A stretch of DNA of 42,092 bases from Sphingorhabdus sp. (GTDB lineage Bacteria > Pseudomonadota > Alphaproteobacteria > Sphingomonadales > Sphingomonadaceae): contig NZ_JAAVVZ010000022.1 in NCBI RefSeq assembly GCF_023910635.1, positions 1 to 42,092 of the forward strand, given 5' to 3'. Positions 17,693-26,240 of the stretch are shown here, piece after piece (position 1 is the stretch's first letter; each line of letters starts with the position of its first letter). Made by a program: the position numbers and the translations under genes. The notes under the pieces were generated by a model. The model searched no databases. It was given only the letters and a program-made list of their open reading frames with translations, and had not been told where the DNA came from.

Positions 17693-18211
17693 ATGCATAA
17701 ATTGACACAAGCTGTTCTTTTGGTTGCTTTATGTGCTTCCCCTGCTTTTGCCGCCGATTCAGACACGAACCGACCCAAGGTGTACACAGACATCGTCGCG
17801 TGTCGCGCCTTGGCCGACGCCGCCGTGCGTCTTGCATGCTTCGATACCGCAACCAAAGCATTGGAAGATGCCACCGACAACCGCCAGATTGTCATGCTGG
17901 ACCAAAATGACGTGCGCAAAACTAAAAAGTCTTTGTTCGGTTTTTCCTTACCGAAAATTCCGTTTTTTGGTGAAAGCGACGCAGAGCAGGAAGCAGAATT
18001 CAAACAAGTCGAAGGCGATCTGACGGGCGTGAAGTCCATAGGAGCCGGTAAATACCAATTCACCGTCAAGGATGCAGGGGTGTGGCAGACGACGGAGGCG
18101 ACACCCTTGCTTTTGCGAGATGGCAAAGCGTTCACCATCAAACGCGGCTCGCTTGGCAGCTTCATGCTGGTGATGAACGGCCGGGGCATCCGTGTGAAAC
18201 GGGTCAGCTAA
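17693..18211 (+). CDS. Small exported protein of unknown function
   Basis: A 172-aa protein with a clear signal peptide (MHKLTQAVLLVALCASPAFA) and a strong AAGGAGAT ribosome binding site. After the signal, VACRALADAAVRLACFDTAT matches the Cys-(x)n-RLACxD pattern found in many uncharacterised proteobacterial periplasmic proteins. The middle (about 80-105) is rich in Lys, Phe and acidic residues. The C-terminal half, from GVKSIGAGKYQFTVKDAGVW to GRGIRVKRV, looks like a beta-rich domain. No enzyme motif is seen. It lies between bolA and a hydrolase gene 18 bp downstream, with which it may be co-transcribed. Confidence 0.75.
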   Translation: MHKLTQAVLLVALCASPAFAADSDTNRPKVYTDIVACRALADAAVRLACFDTATKALEDATDNRQIVMLDQNDVRKTKKSLFGFSLPKIPFFGESDAEQEAEFKQVEGDLTGVKSIGAGKYQFTVKDAGVWQTTEATPLLLRDGKAFTIKRGSLGSFMLVMNGRGIRVKRVS

Positions 18212-18229
18212 ACCAGAGGGCCAAATGAC

Positions 18230-19144
18230 ATGATCGAACTTTCCCCGCACCGCCTGTCGCTGTCGACGGGAATCGACATGGACGCGTTTACGGCTGGTGA
18301 TCCCAAGAATCCGGCGATTATTTTCCTACACGGCTTTCCCGAATCGCACCGCACATGGCGGCACCAGATCGCGCATTTCGCCGACCGTTTTTACTGCATC
18401 GCGCCCGATCAGCGCGGCTATCGCGGGACGTCAAAGCCGCAGGAGGTGGACGCGTATACGGCGGACAAGCTGACTGCCGATATCTTTGCGCTAGCCGATG
18501 CCTTGCATGTGCAGGAATTCATCATCGCTGGCCATGATTGGGGAGGGGCGATTGCGTGGAGCGTTGCGTTGAACGGGCAAGCCAGCGCGCTCAATCCCGC
18601 TTGGGCGGGGCGTGTGCCGCGCGCGATTATCGCCAATGCGCCGCATCCCTATATTTTCCAGAATTTGTTGATTACCGACATGAACCAGCGCGAGTCGAGC
18701 CAATATATTCGCGCCTTTCGTGATCCGGCGAACGACGCGTTGGTGCAGGAACAGGGGCTGACCGGACTATTGTTGAAGACGATCAAATGGGACAAGCCAA
18801 ATGCGATGGAGCCCGAGGAGCGTGCCGCATTATTGGCCGATTGGGCAGACCGTGACGCCTGTTTCGGAATGCTCAACTGGTATCGCGCGTCTGCGCTATA
18901 TGTGCCTGCGATGGACGAGGATGCCGAAATCCCGGCCTTTGCCGCGGGTGCATTTCCGCCGCTGATGATTCCGACATTGATTGTATGGGCGATGGATGAC
19001 CTGGCTTTGCCGCCGAGCAACATTGATGGCATACAAGAGCTTGTGCCCGACGTAACGATCGTGCCCGTCGAAAATTGCGGACATTTCGTGATTTGGGAAC
19101 GACCCGATTCCGTGAACGCGGCGATGGACGCATTTTTGGCCTAA
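18230..19144 (+). CDS. Alpha/beta hydrolase, epoxide hydrolase-like
   Basis: The 304-aa protein has the core motifs of the epoxide hydrolase/haloalkane dehalogenase group: FLHGFPESHRTW (oxyanion HGxP), the nucleophile elbow IIAGHDWGGAIAW (Asp nucleophile), the acid in VWAMDDLALPP and the His in VENCGHFVIWERP. An Asp rather than Ser nucleophile points to epoxide or haloalkane chemistry rather than esterase activity; which one is not decided by the sequence. It has no signal peptide. It is convergent with the DUF2332 gene, overlapping by 4 bp. Confidence 0.87.
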   Translation: MIELSPHRLSLSTGIDMDAFTAGDPKNPAIIFLHGFPESHRTWRHQIAHFADRFYCIAPDQRGYRGTSKPQEVDAYTADKLTADIFALADALHVQEFIIAGHDWGGAIAWSVALNGQASALNPAWAGRVPRAIIANAPHPYIFQNLLITDMNQRESSQYIRAFRDPANDALVQEQGLTGLLLKTIKWDKPNAMEPEERAALLADWADRDACFGMLNWYRASALYVPAMDEDAEIPAFAAGAFPPLMIPTLIVWAMDDLALPPSNIDGIQELVPDVTIVPVENCGHFVIWERPDSVNAAMDAFLA

Positions 19145-20229
19145 TCGCCGCGCCAGTCTATCCACGCACCATGGGCATGCGCTTCGGCCAGCAAATGCCA
19201 TTCGTCGGGGCCAGGCCAATATTTGACCGATAGCTCATGCTTGAAAGTCTCGCGATTGGTTTCCAGCATGACCCAAGCGAGCGGTCGTTCGGGCGTTGCT
19301 TTTTGTCCAGCGGCTTCAATGGCTGCGCGGATTTTCTGGCGCCGGTCCTCGGGGATATATTGCCACACAATCGAATGGTTGAATATGCGGACGACATAAG
19401 GGTCTTGTGGAGCAGATAGGCGCTCCAACACCCAGTCGAGCGCATCGGCCTTTACAACATTGGGTGGTTGCACGGCGGCAAGAGCAATCGCGGCGTCCAT
19501 GCGTGCCAGCCGATCCAGATTTTCAGGCCAGACATAGCTTTTTACGCGCAATGCGGATGCGGGGTCGGATAAATCAATGGGGGCCTGATCACAGCCATGA
19601 ATGTGGGTGATCGTTACCAGCGAATCAGGCGGCGGCGGGCCATGCCAATCGGGCCTAATACGCATCGGAGAATTTTCTGGCCCCACGCTGACGCCGCCTA
19701 AGTCATAATGATAACGGTCCATCATGCTATTGATGCCCGCGCTCGCGCCCAGTTCATTCAGTTCAAATTGCGAACCGATTTTGGGCGAAAGCCACAGCAA
19801 AGCGGCCATGAAGTTGGCGGAACGCCCGGCTTCGTTGGTTTGGGGCGGACCATCCAGCCATGGCAATAATCGCGCACCATGGTCATGCGTAATTGCGGCG
19901 ATGATGGCGTCGACTTCGGCCTGATCCGTCACTTCGCCGCGATAAATTGGCCCCAAGCGATCATCTGCGCCCGTCAGGTGCAGATGGTGAAGCCCGCCCG
20001 CGAGCCGCAATGGCAGGGCATCCTCCAATGGCAGCCCCGGCCAGTTGGCAATGCGCCGTCCGATCATATTTTCGCCTTGCATGAGCGCAAGCTGCGCCTC
20101 GACGATCCGCGCTGTCACGGGCGCGTCGTTGCGGCGGCAATGTTCGGCCTGAATCATTATGCCCTCTGCCACATGCGCATCATCCATCACGCCGCGTCCA
20201 AAATCATCCGATGCTATATTTTCTGCCAT
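19141..20229 (-). CDS. DUF2332 family protein
   Basis: A 362-aa cytoplasmic protein matching the DUF2332 pattern: AGGLHHLHLTGAD, SANFMAALLWLSPKIGSQFE, LNELGASAGINSMMDRYHYD, and VRIFNHSIVWQYIPEDRR. Members are thought to have a methyltransferase-like fold, and LNELGASAG could be the cofactor loop, but no activity is established. The reading frame continues to 20664, antisense to hisG, so the ATG at 20229 (MAENIASDDFGRG) is chosen, with AAGGG just upstream. It is divergent from hisG across 39 bp. Confidence 0.83.
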   Translation of the reverse strand: MAENIASDDFGRGVMDDAHVAEGIMIQAEHCRRNDAPVTARIVEAQLALMQGENMIGRRIANWPGLPLEDALPLRLAGGLHHLHLTGADDRLGPIYRGEVTDQAEVDAIIAAITHDHGARLLPWLDGPPQTNEAGRSANFMAALLWLSPKIGSQFELNELGASAGINSMMDRYHYDLGGVSVGPENSPMRIRPDWHGPPPPDSLVTITHIHGCDQAPIDLSDPASALRVKSYVWPENLDRLARMDAAIALAAVQPPNVVKADALDWVLERLSAPQDPYVVRIFNHSIVWQYIPEDRRQKIRAAIEAAGQKATPERPLAWVMLETNRETFKHELSVKYWPGPDEWHLLAEAHAHGAWIDWRGD

Positions 20230-20268
20230 ATTGCCCTTTCTGCCCGCGACCCGTAAAGCGCGGTCATT

Positions 20269-20925
20269 GTGACTGAACCAATCATCTTTGCAATCCCCAA
20301 GGGACGGATTCTCGACGAGGCTTTGCCGTTGATGCAAGCGGCGGGTATAGAGCCTGAAGCGGCGTTTTTCGACGACGCCAGCCGCGCGCTTTTGTTCGCG
20401 ACCAACGATCCGGCGATCAGCATCATTCGCGTCCGCGCGTTCGATGTGGCGACCTTTGTTGCCCATGGGGCGGCGCAGATTGGCATTGTTGGTTCGGACG
20501 TTATCGATGAATTTGATTATTCGGAACTCTATGCGCCCGTGGACTTGGGCATAGGCCGTTGCCGCATATCGGTGGCGATGCCGCAGGGCATCCCCGACGA
20601 TGTCAATGGCGGGCATATCCGCGTGGCCACCAAATATCCCGGCACGACCAGCCGTTATTATCACGCGCGCGGTATTCAGGCCGAATGCGTGAAGTTGAAT
20701 GGCGCGATGGAACTTGCGCCTTTGCTTGGGCTTTCGGGGCGGATTGTGGATCTAGTGTCGTCGGGCAAAACGCTCGCCGAAAATGGCCTCGTCGAAACGG
20801 CGGTCATTTCCCAAGTGTCGGCGCGGCTGATTGTCAACCGCGCTGCGTACAAGATGATGAGCGGGACTATTCCGGCTATGGTGCAACGTTTCAGAGAATT
20901 GACGGGCGCCCGTGCAGCGGCTTGA
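20269..20925 (+). CDS. hisG: ATP phosphoribosyltransferase, short form
   Basis: HisG joins ATP and PRPP, the committed step of histidine synthesis. The 218-aa product is the short type, which lacks the C-terminal histidine-binding domain and needs the HisRS-like partner HisZ for activity and feedback. Visible motifs are [47 protein letters not shown] and [16 protein letters not shown]. It starts with GTG. It overlaps hisD by 14 bp. No HisZ gene is present in the window. Confidence 0.95.
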   Translation: MTEPIIFAIPKGRILDEALPLMQAAGIEPEAAFFDDASRALLFATNDPAISIIRVRAFDVATFVAHGAAQIGIVGSDVIDEFDYSELYAPVDLGIGRCRISVAMPQGIPDDVNGGHIRVATKYPGTTSRYYHARGIQAECVKLNGAMELAPLLGLSGRIVDLVSSGKTLAENGLVETAVISQVSARLIVNRAAYKMMSGTIPAMVQRFRELTGARAAA

Positions 20926-22201
20926 TTCCTCCGAGTTTGGTTTTGCGGATGCATTTGACGCGTTGGTAAATGGCCGGCGTGAGGCGGACGCCGATGTGTC
21001 GAGCGCCGTGGCGCAAACGATTCGAGATGTGCGCGCACTTGGCGATGTGACGCTGGCTGAAATGACGCAACGCTTTGACGGTTTCGACCTGAACGAAGCA
21101 GGGTGGCAGATTGACGCGGCGCAGTGCAAAGCGGCCTATGACGCGCTCGCGCCTGATCTGCGCGACGCGCTGACGCTGGCGGCGAAGCGGATTGAGGCCT
21201 ATCACAAGGCGCAACTGCCAGAAAACCGCGATTATCGTGACAGTGACAATGTGCGGCTTGGCGCGCGCTGGTCGGCGGTTGATGCGGCGGGGGTCTATGT
21301 CCCCGGTGGCCGTGCGGCCTACCCATCATCGGTGTTGATGAACGCGATTCCCGCGAAGGTGGCTGGGGTGGAACGCATCGTGATGGTCACGCCAACGCCG
21401 GGCGGTGCAACCAACCAGACCGTCATGGCCGCCGCTTATGTGGCTGGTGTGGACGAAATCTGGCGCGTCGGTGGCGCGCAGGCGATTGCGGCTTTGGCTT
21501 ATGGAACCGCGCACATTCGGGCCGTAGATGTCATCACTGGCCCCGGCAATGCATGGGTGGCCGAGGCTAAACGGCAGCTTTATGGTGTGGTTGGCATCGA
21601 CATGGTGGCTGGACCGTCGGAAATCGTCGTGGTGGCTGATGCCCAAAATGACCCCGAATGGATTGCGGCGGACCTGTTAAGTCAGGCCGAACATGACCCG
21701 ACGAGCCAGTCGATATTGTTCACGGACAATGCCGAATTTGCGGACCAAGTATCAGCCACAGTTGACGCGCAAATTGCGACGCTGTCCACGGGCGCGGTTG
21801 CGCGGGCCAGTTGGACGGACTTTGGCGCGATTATCGTGGTCGCTGATCTGGAAGGCGCAATGCCTTTGGTCAACCGGTTGGCGGCGGAGCATTTGGAGCT
21901 GGCGGTCGATGATGACCGCGCCGAACGGCTGTTTGACCTTGTTCGCCACGCAGGGTCGGTATTTTTGGGCCGTATGACGCCCGAGGCGATTGGCGATTAT
22001 GTCGCCGGACCAAATCATGTATTGCCCACCGGACGGCGCGCGCGCTTTGCGTCTGGCCTGTCGGTGCTCGATTTCATGAAGCGGACCAGCTTCATTGCGC
22101 TTGATCAACAGGCTATCAATAATATTGGTCCGGCGGCAGCAACGCTTGCCGATGCCGAAGGTTTACCCGCCCATGCGGCGAGTGTCAGGAAAAGATTATG
22201 A
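20912..22201 (+). CDS. hisD: Histidinol dehydrogenase
   Basis: HisD oxidises histidinol to histidine in two NAD+-dependent steps with a zinc ion. The 429-aa protein shows [55 protein letters not shown], the zinc/catalytic segment LLSQAEHDP, the catalytic pair in AEHLEL and [17 protein letters not shown]. It begins with a GTG inside hisG and ends in an ATGA overlap with nusB, so hisG-hisD-nusB are translationally linked. These his genes are 17 kb from hisBHAF. Confidence 0.96.
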   Translation: MQRLDSSEFGFADAFDALVNGRREADADVSSAVAQTIRDVRALGDVTLAEMTQRFDGFDLNEAGWQIDAAQCKAAYDALAPDLRDALTLAAKRIEAYHKAQLPENRDYRDSDNVRLGARWSAVDAAGVYVPGGRAAYPSSVLMNAIPAKVAGVERIVMVTPTPGGATNQTVMAAAYVAGVDEIWRVGGAQAIAALAYGTAHIRAVDVITGPGNAWVAEAKRQLYGVVGIDMVAGPSEIVVVADAQNDPEWIAADLLSQAEHDPTSQSILFTDNAEFADQVSATVDAQIATLSTGAVARASWTDFGAIIVVADLEGAMPLVNRLAAEHLELAVDDDRAERLFDLVRHAGSVFLGRMTPEAIGDYVAGPNHVLPTGRRARFASGLSVLDFMKRTSFIALDQQAINNIGPAAATLADAEGLPAHAASVRKRL

Positions 22202-22662
22202 GTGCCCATAACGCCAGTGCCAAATCCAAATCCCGTTCGGCGGCGCGGCTTGCGTCGGTGCAGGCGTTATATCAAATGGATATGGAAGATATCGGCATCG
22301 CCCGCTTGCTGAATGAATTTCATTCGCACCGGCTGGGTCAGGAAATCGAAGACGCGCAATATGCCGATGCCGACCCCGATTTCTTCGATGATGTTGTCTC
22401 GGGCGTTGATGCGCGGCGCGCAGAAATCGACGAACGTGTCGATGGCAAGCTTGGTGAGAAATGGAAGATGGACCGTCTGGACAAGACGATGCTCCAGATA
22501 TTACGTTGCGGCACCTATGAATTGATCGCCCGGCCAGATGTGCCCACCGCGACGGTCATCGACGAATATCTCGACGTCGCCCATGCGTTTTTTGACAAGA
22601 AGGACGCGAAGTTCGTCAATGGCTTGTTGGACGCCGTTGCAAAGGACGTACGCGCCCGCTGA
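22198..22662 (+). CDS. nusB: Transcription antitermination factor NusB
   Basis: NusB with NusE (S10) binds boxA RNA and keeps RNA polymerase processive over rRNA operons. The 154-aa product has SAARLASVQALYQMDMEDIG at the N-terminus, MDRLDKTMLQILRCGTYEL in the middle and ATVIDEYLDVAHAFFDKKDA then KFVNGLLDAVAKDVR at the end, all typical. Its ATG overlaps the hisD stop (ATGA). The nusB-thiL pair that follows is common in proteobacteria. Confidence 0.95.
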   Translation: MSAHNASAKSKSRSAARLASVQALYQMDMEDIGIARLLNEFHSHRLGQEIEDAQYADADPDFFDDVVSGVDARRAEIDERVDGKLGEKWKMDRLDKTMLQILRCGTYELIARPDVPTATVIDEYLDVAHAFFDKKDAKFVNGLLDAVAKDVRAR

Positions 22663-22718
22663 ACGGCGCTGTCCTGAATATGGTTCTGCATGTCCTCGCA
22701 ATGCGGTAACGTTTCCCC

Positions 22719-23633
22719 ATGACCACCGAATCCAGCTTCATCAATCTCTTGCGTGGTTTTGCCACTGACCCTGCGGCGCGTGGGTTAATGGATGACGTTG
22801 CGGTGATCGACATCGGCGATGCGGCGTTGATTATCACGCATGACATGATGGCAGAGAGCTTGCATTTCCGGTCAAACGCCAATCCAGCCGACGTCGCGTG
22901 GAAATTATTGTCATCGAACCTGTCTGATTTGGCCGCAAAGGGCGCAGCGCCCGTTGGTGTCCTGCTTGGCTTCATGCTGGGTGACGATGCATGGGACAGG
23001 GCATTTGCCGCTGGGTTGGAAAAGGCGCTGGCGCATTACAACGTCGTTTTGCTTGGCGGAGATACCGTTGCCAATCGCGGCGACAAACGGGCGCTTGGGC
23101 TGACCGCTTTGGGCAGGGCAACCCATCGCCCCGTGCCATCGCGATCCGGCGCGCAAATTGGTGACATAGTATATGTGACGGGGACGCTCGGCGATGCCTT
23201 GGCTGGATTTGAACTCATTGACGCTGGTTTTGATGAGGTTGGGCCGCTGGCCGATGCGTTTAACCGGCCAGTCGCGCGGGTGGCCGACGGCCAAAAGCTT
23301 GCGCCGATTGTCACCGCGATGATGGATGTGTCGGATGGTTTGCTGCTCGATGCCGAACGATTGGCGACTGCCAGCCAGATTGGCTTAGAAATCGACCTTG
23401 CGTGCGTGCCCTTGTCGCCGCTCTATATCAGCTATCGCAGCGACAGCCTTGAAAGCCGGATGCAGGCGGCAAGCTGGGGCGATGATTATCAATTGCTGTT
23501 TACCGCGCGACCAGAACTGCCGCTGCCCGTGCAGGCAACCCCCATTGGCTGTGTATTATCCGGCGGCGGTCTCACCTTAAAAGACGGCGCGACTCCGGTA
23601 AAATTGCCGCCGATGCTCGGTTATCAACATTAA
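22719..23633 (+). CDS. thiL: Thiamine-monophosphate kinase
   Basis: ThiL phosphorylates thiamine monophosphate to the coenzyme thiamine pyrophosphate. The 304-aa product has the N-terminal metal/phosphate segments DDVAVIDIGDAALIITHDMM and SSNLSDLAAKGAAPVGVLLG, the LLGGDTVAN loop and the C-terminal MMDVSDGLLLDAERLA and SWGDDYQLLFTA motifs. It is separated from nusB by 56 bp. Its presumed terminator at 23909-23928 is displaced from the stop codon by an inserted MITE. Confidence 0.95.
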   Translation: MTTESSFINLLRGFATDPAARGLMDDVAVIDIGDAALIITHDMMAESLHFRSNANPADVAWKLLSSNLSDLAAKGAAPVGVLLGFMLGDDAWDRAFAAGLEKALAHYNVVLLGGDTVANRGDKRALGLTALGRATHRPVPSRSGAQIGDIVYVTGTLGDALAGFELIDAGFDEVGPLADAFNRPVARVADGQKLAPIVTAMMDVSDGLLLDAERLATASQIGLEIDLACVPLSPLYISYRSDSLESRMQAASWGDDYQLLFTARPELPLPVQATPIGCVLSGGGLTLKDGATPVKLPPMLGYQH

Positions 23634-23638
23634 TAAGC

Positions 23639-23905
23639 TAGGGTCAGGACCACTTAAATCCACCTTCGCGGTTTGAGACCATACTGTTCAGTGCAAGGCG
23701 GCAAGCGCAGGGCTTAGTGGTTCTAAGTCCAAGCTTGCCAACGCGGCAATGGACAGTATGGGTCAAATCCGAAGGACGCCAAAATGGCTTTGATCTCGAA
23801 ACAAAATGCCCTTGCAGGCAGAATAACTGCCTGCGGCGGCCATTTTCCTTCGATATCTTTGCCATTTTGACGCCGCGAAGGTGGATTTAAGTGGTCCTGA
23901 CCCTA
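23639..23905. mobile_element. Foldback MITE with 33-bp perfect terminal inverted repeats
   Basis: The two ends are exact reverse complements over 33 bp (23639-23671 and 23873-23905), reading TAGGGTCAGGACCACTTAAA inwards. The outermost TA on each side could be a duplicated TA target, as made by IS630/Tc1-type transposases (inference). The interior folds into two long imperfect hairpins: about 23670-23770 with apex CTTAG-TGGTT-CTAAG, and about 23775-23874 with apex GCAGGCAG-AATAA-CTGCCTGC. Single-stranded it would form a cloverleaf. No transposase or credible gene is inside. It lies between the thiL stop codon and a terminator hairpin. Confidence 0.88.
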
Positions 23906-23908
23906 AAC

Positions 23909-23928
23909 CGGCCCACAAGGCCGTTTTT
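23909..23928 (+). terminator. Probable thiL terminator
   Basis: CGGCC-CACAA-GGCCG followed by TTTTT. It would end the hisG-hisD-nusB-thiL transcript and now lies about 275 bp from the thiL stop because of the inserted element. The following stretch to 24037 contains no gene; only the AAAGGA ribosome binding site of hppA is recognised. Confidence 0.75.
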
Positions 23929-24037
23929 ATGGGTTGCGTCATACTGCAAAGCCACCCTATACCGCAGCCGCTTGTGTGCCTTTTCGGGTACACTAAGGGA
24001 GAGTTTCTAACAAAGAAAAACGGGGAAAGGACAGCTT

Positions 24038-26164
24038 ATGTCTTTGTCAATTATGGCTATATTGTGCGGGCTTGTTGCCGTGCTCTATGGAATTATAACA
24101 AGCCGCTCGGTGCTTGCTGCATCGGCCGGTACGCCGCGGATGCAAGAAATCGCAGCCGCTATTCAGGAAGGCGCCGGCGCCTATCTGGCACGCCAATATC
24201 GTACTATTGCAATTGTTGGCTTCATCGTTGCGGTTCTGGTCGGTGTTTTCCTCGGGCCGTTGTCTGCGGTCGGCTTCGTCCTTGGCGCGGTGTTGTCTGG
24301 CGCGACAGGCTTTATCGGGATGAACATCTCGGTTCGCGCCAACGTCCGTACGGCGCAGGCCGCTAGCGAGAGCCTTCAAAAAGGCCTGACAATGGCGTTC
24401 AATGCCGGTGCGATCACGGGTATGCTCGTGGCTGGCCTTGCATTACTCGCGATTGCCGGTTTCTTTTATTACCTCACCGAAGTCGCAATGAACCTTCCGA
24501 ACAGCCGCCCCGTTATCGACGGTTTGCTGGCGTTGGCGTTCGGCGCATCGCTGATTTCGATCTTCGCGCGTCTGGGCGGCGGTATCTTTACCAAGGCTGC
24601 GGATGTCGGCGCTGACCTCGTCGGTAAGGTCGAAGCAAATATTCCTGAGGATGACCCCCGCAACCCTGCGACGATTGCCGATAATGTCGGCGATAACGTT
24701 GGCGATTGCGCCGGTATGGCGGCCGACTTGTTCGAAACCTATGTTGTGACCATTGGAGCAACGATGGTTTTGCTTGCCTTGTTGATGCCAGCTGCGATGC
24801 CAGCGGCCGAACTGTTGAACCTGATGTCGTTGCCATTGGTTGTTGGCGGTATCTGCATTCTGACGTCGATTTTGGGTACCTTTTTCGTCCGTTTGGGCGG
24901 CGGTACCAACATCATGGGTGCGATGTATAAGGGCTTTCTGGTCACCGCAGTCACTTCGATTCCGGCGATTGGGTATGTCACATACCAGACGCTCGGCGGC
25001 GATATGAATGCCGTAGTGACCTATAGCACCGGCGGTTTCACGGGTTGGACATTATTCTATTCGATGATGGTTGGCTTGGCCGTCACCGGGCTTCTGGTCT
25101 GGATCACCGAATATTACACCAGCACCAACTACCGCCCGGTCCGTTCGATTGCCAAGGCATCGGAAACCGGTCATGGCACCAACGTCATTCAGGGCCTGGC
25201 GATCAGCCTTGAATCCACAGCACTGCCAACTTTGGTTATCTGTGTTGGTATCATTGTCTCGTTCCAGTTGGCGGGCATTATCGGTATTGCGTTCGCTGCA
25301 ACCTCGATGCTGGCTTTGGCCGGTATGGTTGTCGCGCTCGACGCTTATGGGCCGGTCACCGACAACGCAGGCGGTATCGCTGAAATGTCTGAAATGGACA
25401 AATCGGTTCGTGAAAAGACCGACGCGCTCGACGCTGTGGGTAACACCACCAAGGCCGTGACCAAGGGCTATGCCATCGGTTCAGCGGCTCTGGCGGCGCT
25501 CGTTTTGTTTGGTGCTTATACCGCTGACTTGGCGTTCTACTCCGAGAAACTCGGCCTTGCTGAAGGCGGCGTCGATTTCACGCTCATGAACCCCTATGTC
25601 ATCGTCGGTCTGCTGCTGGGTGCATTGTTGCCATATCTCTTCGGAGCAATGGGTATGACCGCAGTCGGCAAGGCAGCCGGTGAAGTCGTGAAGGACGTTC
25701 GCGACCAGTTTGCGAACAATCCCGGTATCATGGATGGCAGCTCGAAGCCCGATTATGCCCGCACCGTTGATCTGGTGACCAAGGCGGCGATCCGCGAAAT
25801 GATCGTTCCTTCGTTGTTGCCGGTACTGGCACCAATCGTCGTGTATTTCGTGATCAGCTGGGTTGCAGGTCCCGCACAGGGCTTTGCCGCTCTCGGCGCA
25901 CTTCTGTTGGGTGTGATTGTCGGCGGTCTGTTCGTTGCTATCTCGATGACTTCGGGCGGCGGCGCATGGGACAATGCCAAGAAATATATCGAAGATGGCC
26001 ACCATGGCGGTAAAGGTTCGGAGGCCCATAAGGCAGCCGTAACCGGCGACACTGTGGGTGATCCCTATAAGGACACCGCTGGCCCAGCCGTAAACCCAAT
26101 GATCAAGATCACGAACATCGTGGCCTTGCTGTTGTTGGCGGCATTGGCGCATGGCGGCATGTAA
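24038..26164 (+). CDS. hppA: K+-independent membrane proton-pumping pyrophosphatase
   Basis: This integral membrane enzyme couples hydrolysis of cytoplasmic pyrophosphate to proton export. The 708-aa product is almost entirely hydrophobic helices, with the catalytic loop [15 protein letters not shown], the [20 protein letters not shown] acidic loop, [20 protein letters not shown] and [19 protein letters not shown] near the C-terminus. The diagnostic site reads [10 protein letters not shown]: Lys at 472 and Thr at 475 mark the K+-independent class, where K+-dependent enzymes have Ala in the Lys position. AAAGGA precedes the ATG. It is a single-gene unit with its own terminator. Confidence 0.97.
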   Translation: MSLSIMAILCGLVAVLYGIITSRSVLAASAGTPRMQEIAAAIQEGAGAYLARQYRTIAIVGFIVAVLVGVFLGPLSAVGFVLGAVLSGATGFIGMNISVRANVRTAQAASESLQKGLTMAFNAGAITGMLVAGLALLAIAGFFYYLTEVAMNLPNSRPVIDGLLALAFGASLISIFARLGGGIFTKAADVGADLVGKVEANIPEDDPRNPATIADNVGDNVGDCAGMAADLFETYVVTIGATMVLLALLMPAAMPAAELLNLMSLPLVVGGICILTSILGTFFVRLGGGTNIMGAMYKGFLVTAVTSIPAIGYVTYQTLGGDMNAVVTYSTGGFTGWTLFYSMMVGLAVTGLLVWITEYYTSTNYRPVRSIAKASETGHGTNVIQGLAISLESTALPTLVICVGIIVSFQLAGIIGIAFAATSMLALAGMVVALDAYGPVTDNAGGIAEMSEMDKSVREKTDALDAVGNTTKAVTKGYAIGSAALAALVLFGAYTADLAFYSEKLGLAEGGVDFTLMNPYVIVGLLLGALLPYLFGAMGMTAVGKAAGEVVKDVRDQFANNPGIMDGSSKPDYARTVDLVTKAAIREMIVPSLLPVLAPIVVYFVISWVAGPAQGFAALGALLLGVIVGGLFVAISMTSGGGAWDNAKKYIEDGHHGGKGSEAHKAAVTGDTVGDPYKDTAGPAVNPMIKITNIVALLLLAALAHGGM

Positions 26165-26190
26165 CGCCTAAAGAAAATTAAGCTTTAAGG

Positions 26191-26222
26191 CCCCGCCGGA
26201 AGCAATTCCGGCGGGGTTTTTT
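26191..26222 (+). terminator. hppA terminator
   Basis: CCCCGCCGGAA-GCAA-TTCCGGCGGGG is a perfect 11-bp stem with a 4-nt loop followed by six T, 26 bp after the hppA stop. The stem would also lie 3' of the convergent TBDR gene, whose stop is at 26241. Confidence 0.95.
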
Positions 26223-26240
26223 ATGCGCTCATCCGATTGT

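Noticed and set aside
20230-20664. N-terminal extension of the DUF2332 frame
   Set aside because: The extra 145 codons are antisense to hisG and lack family similarity; the ATG at 20229 has a ribosome binding site.
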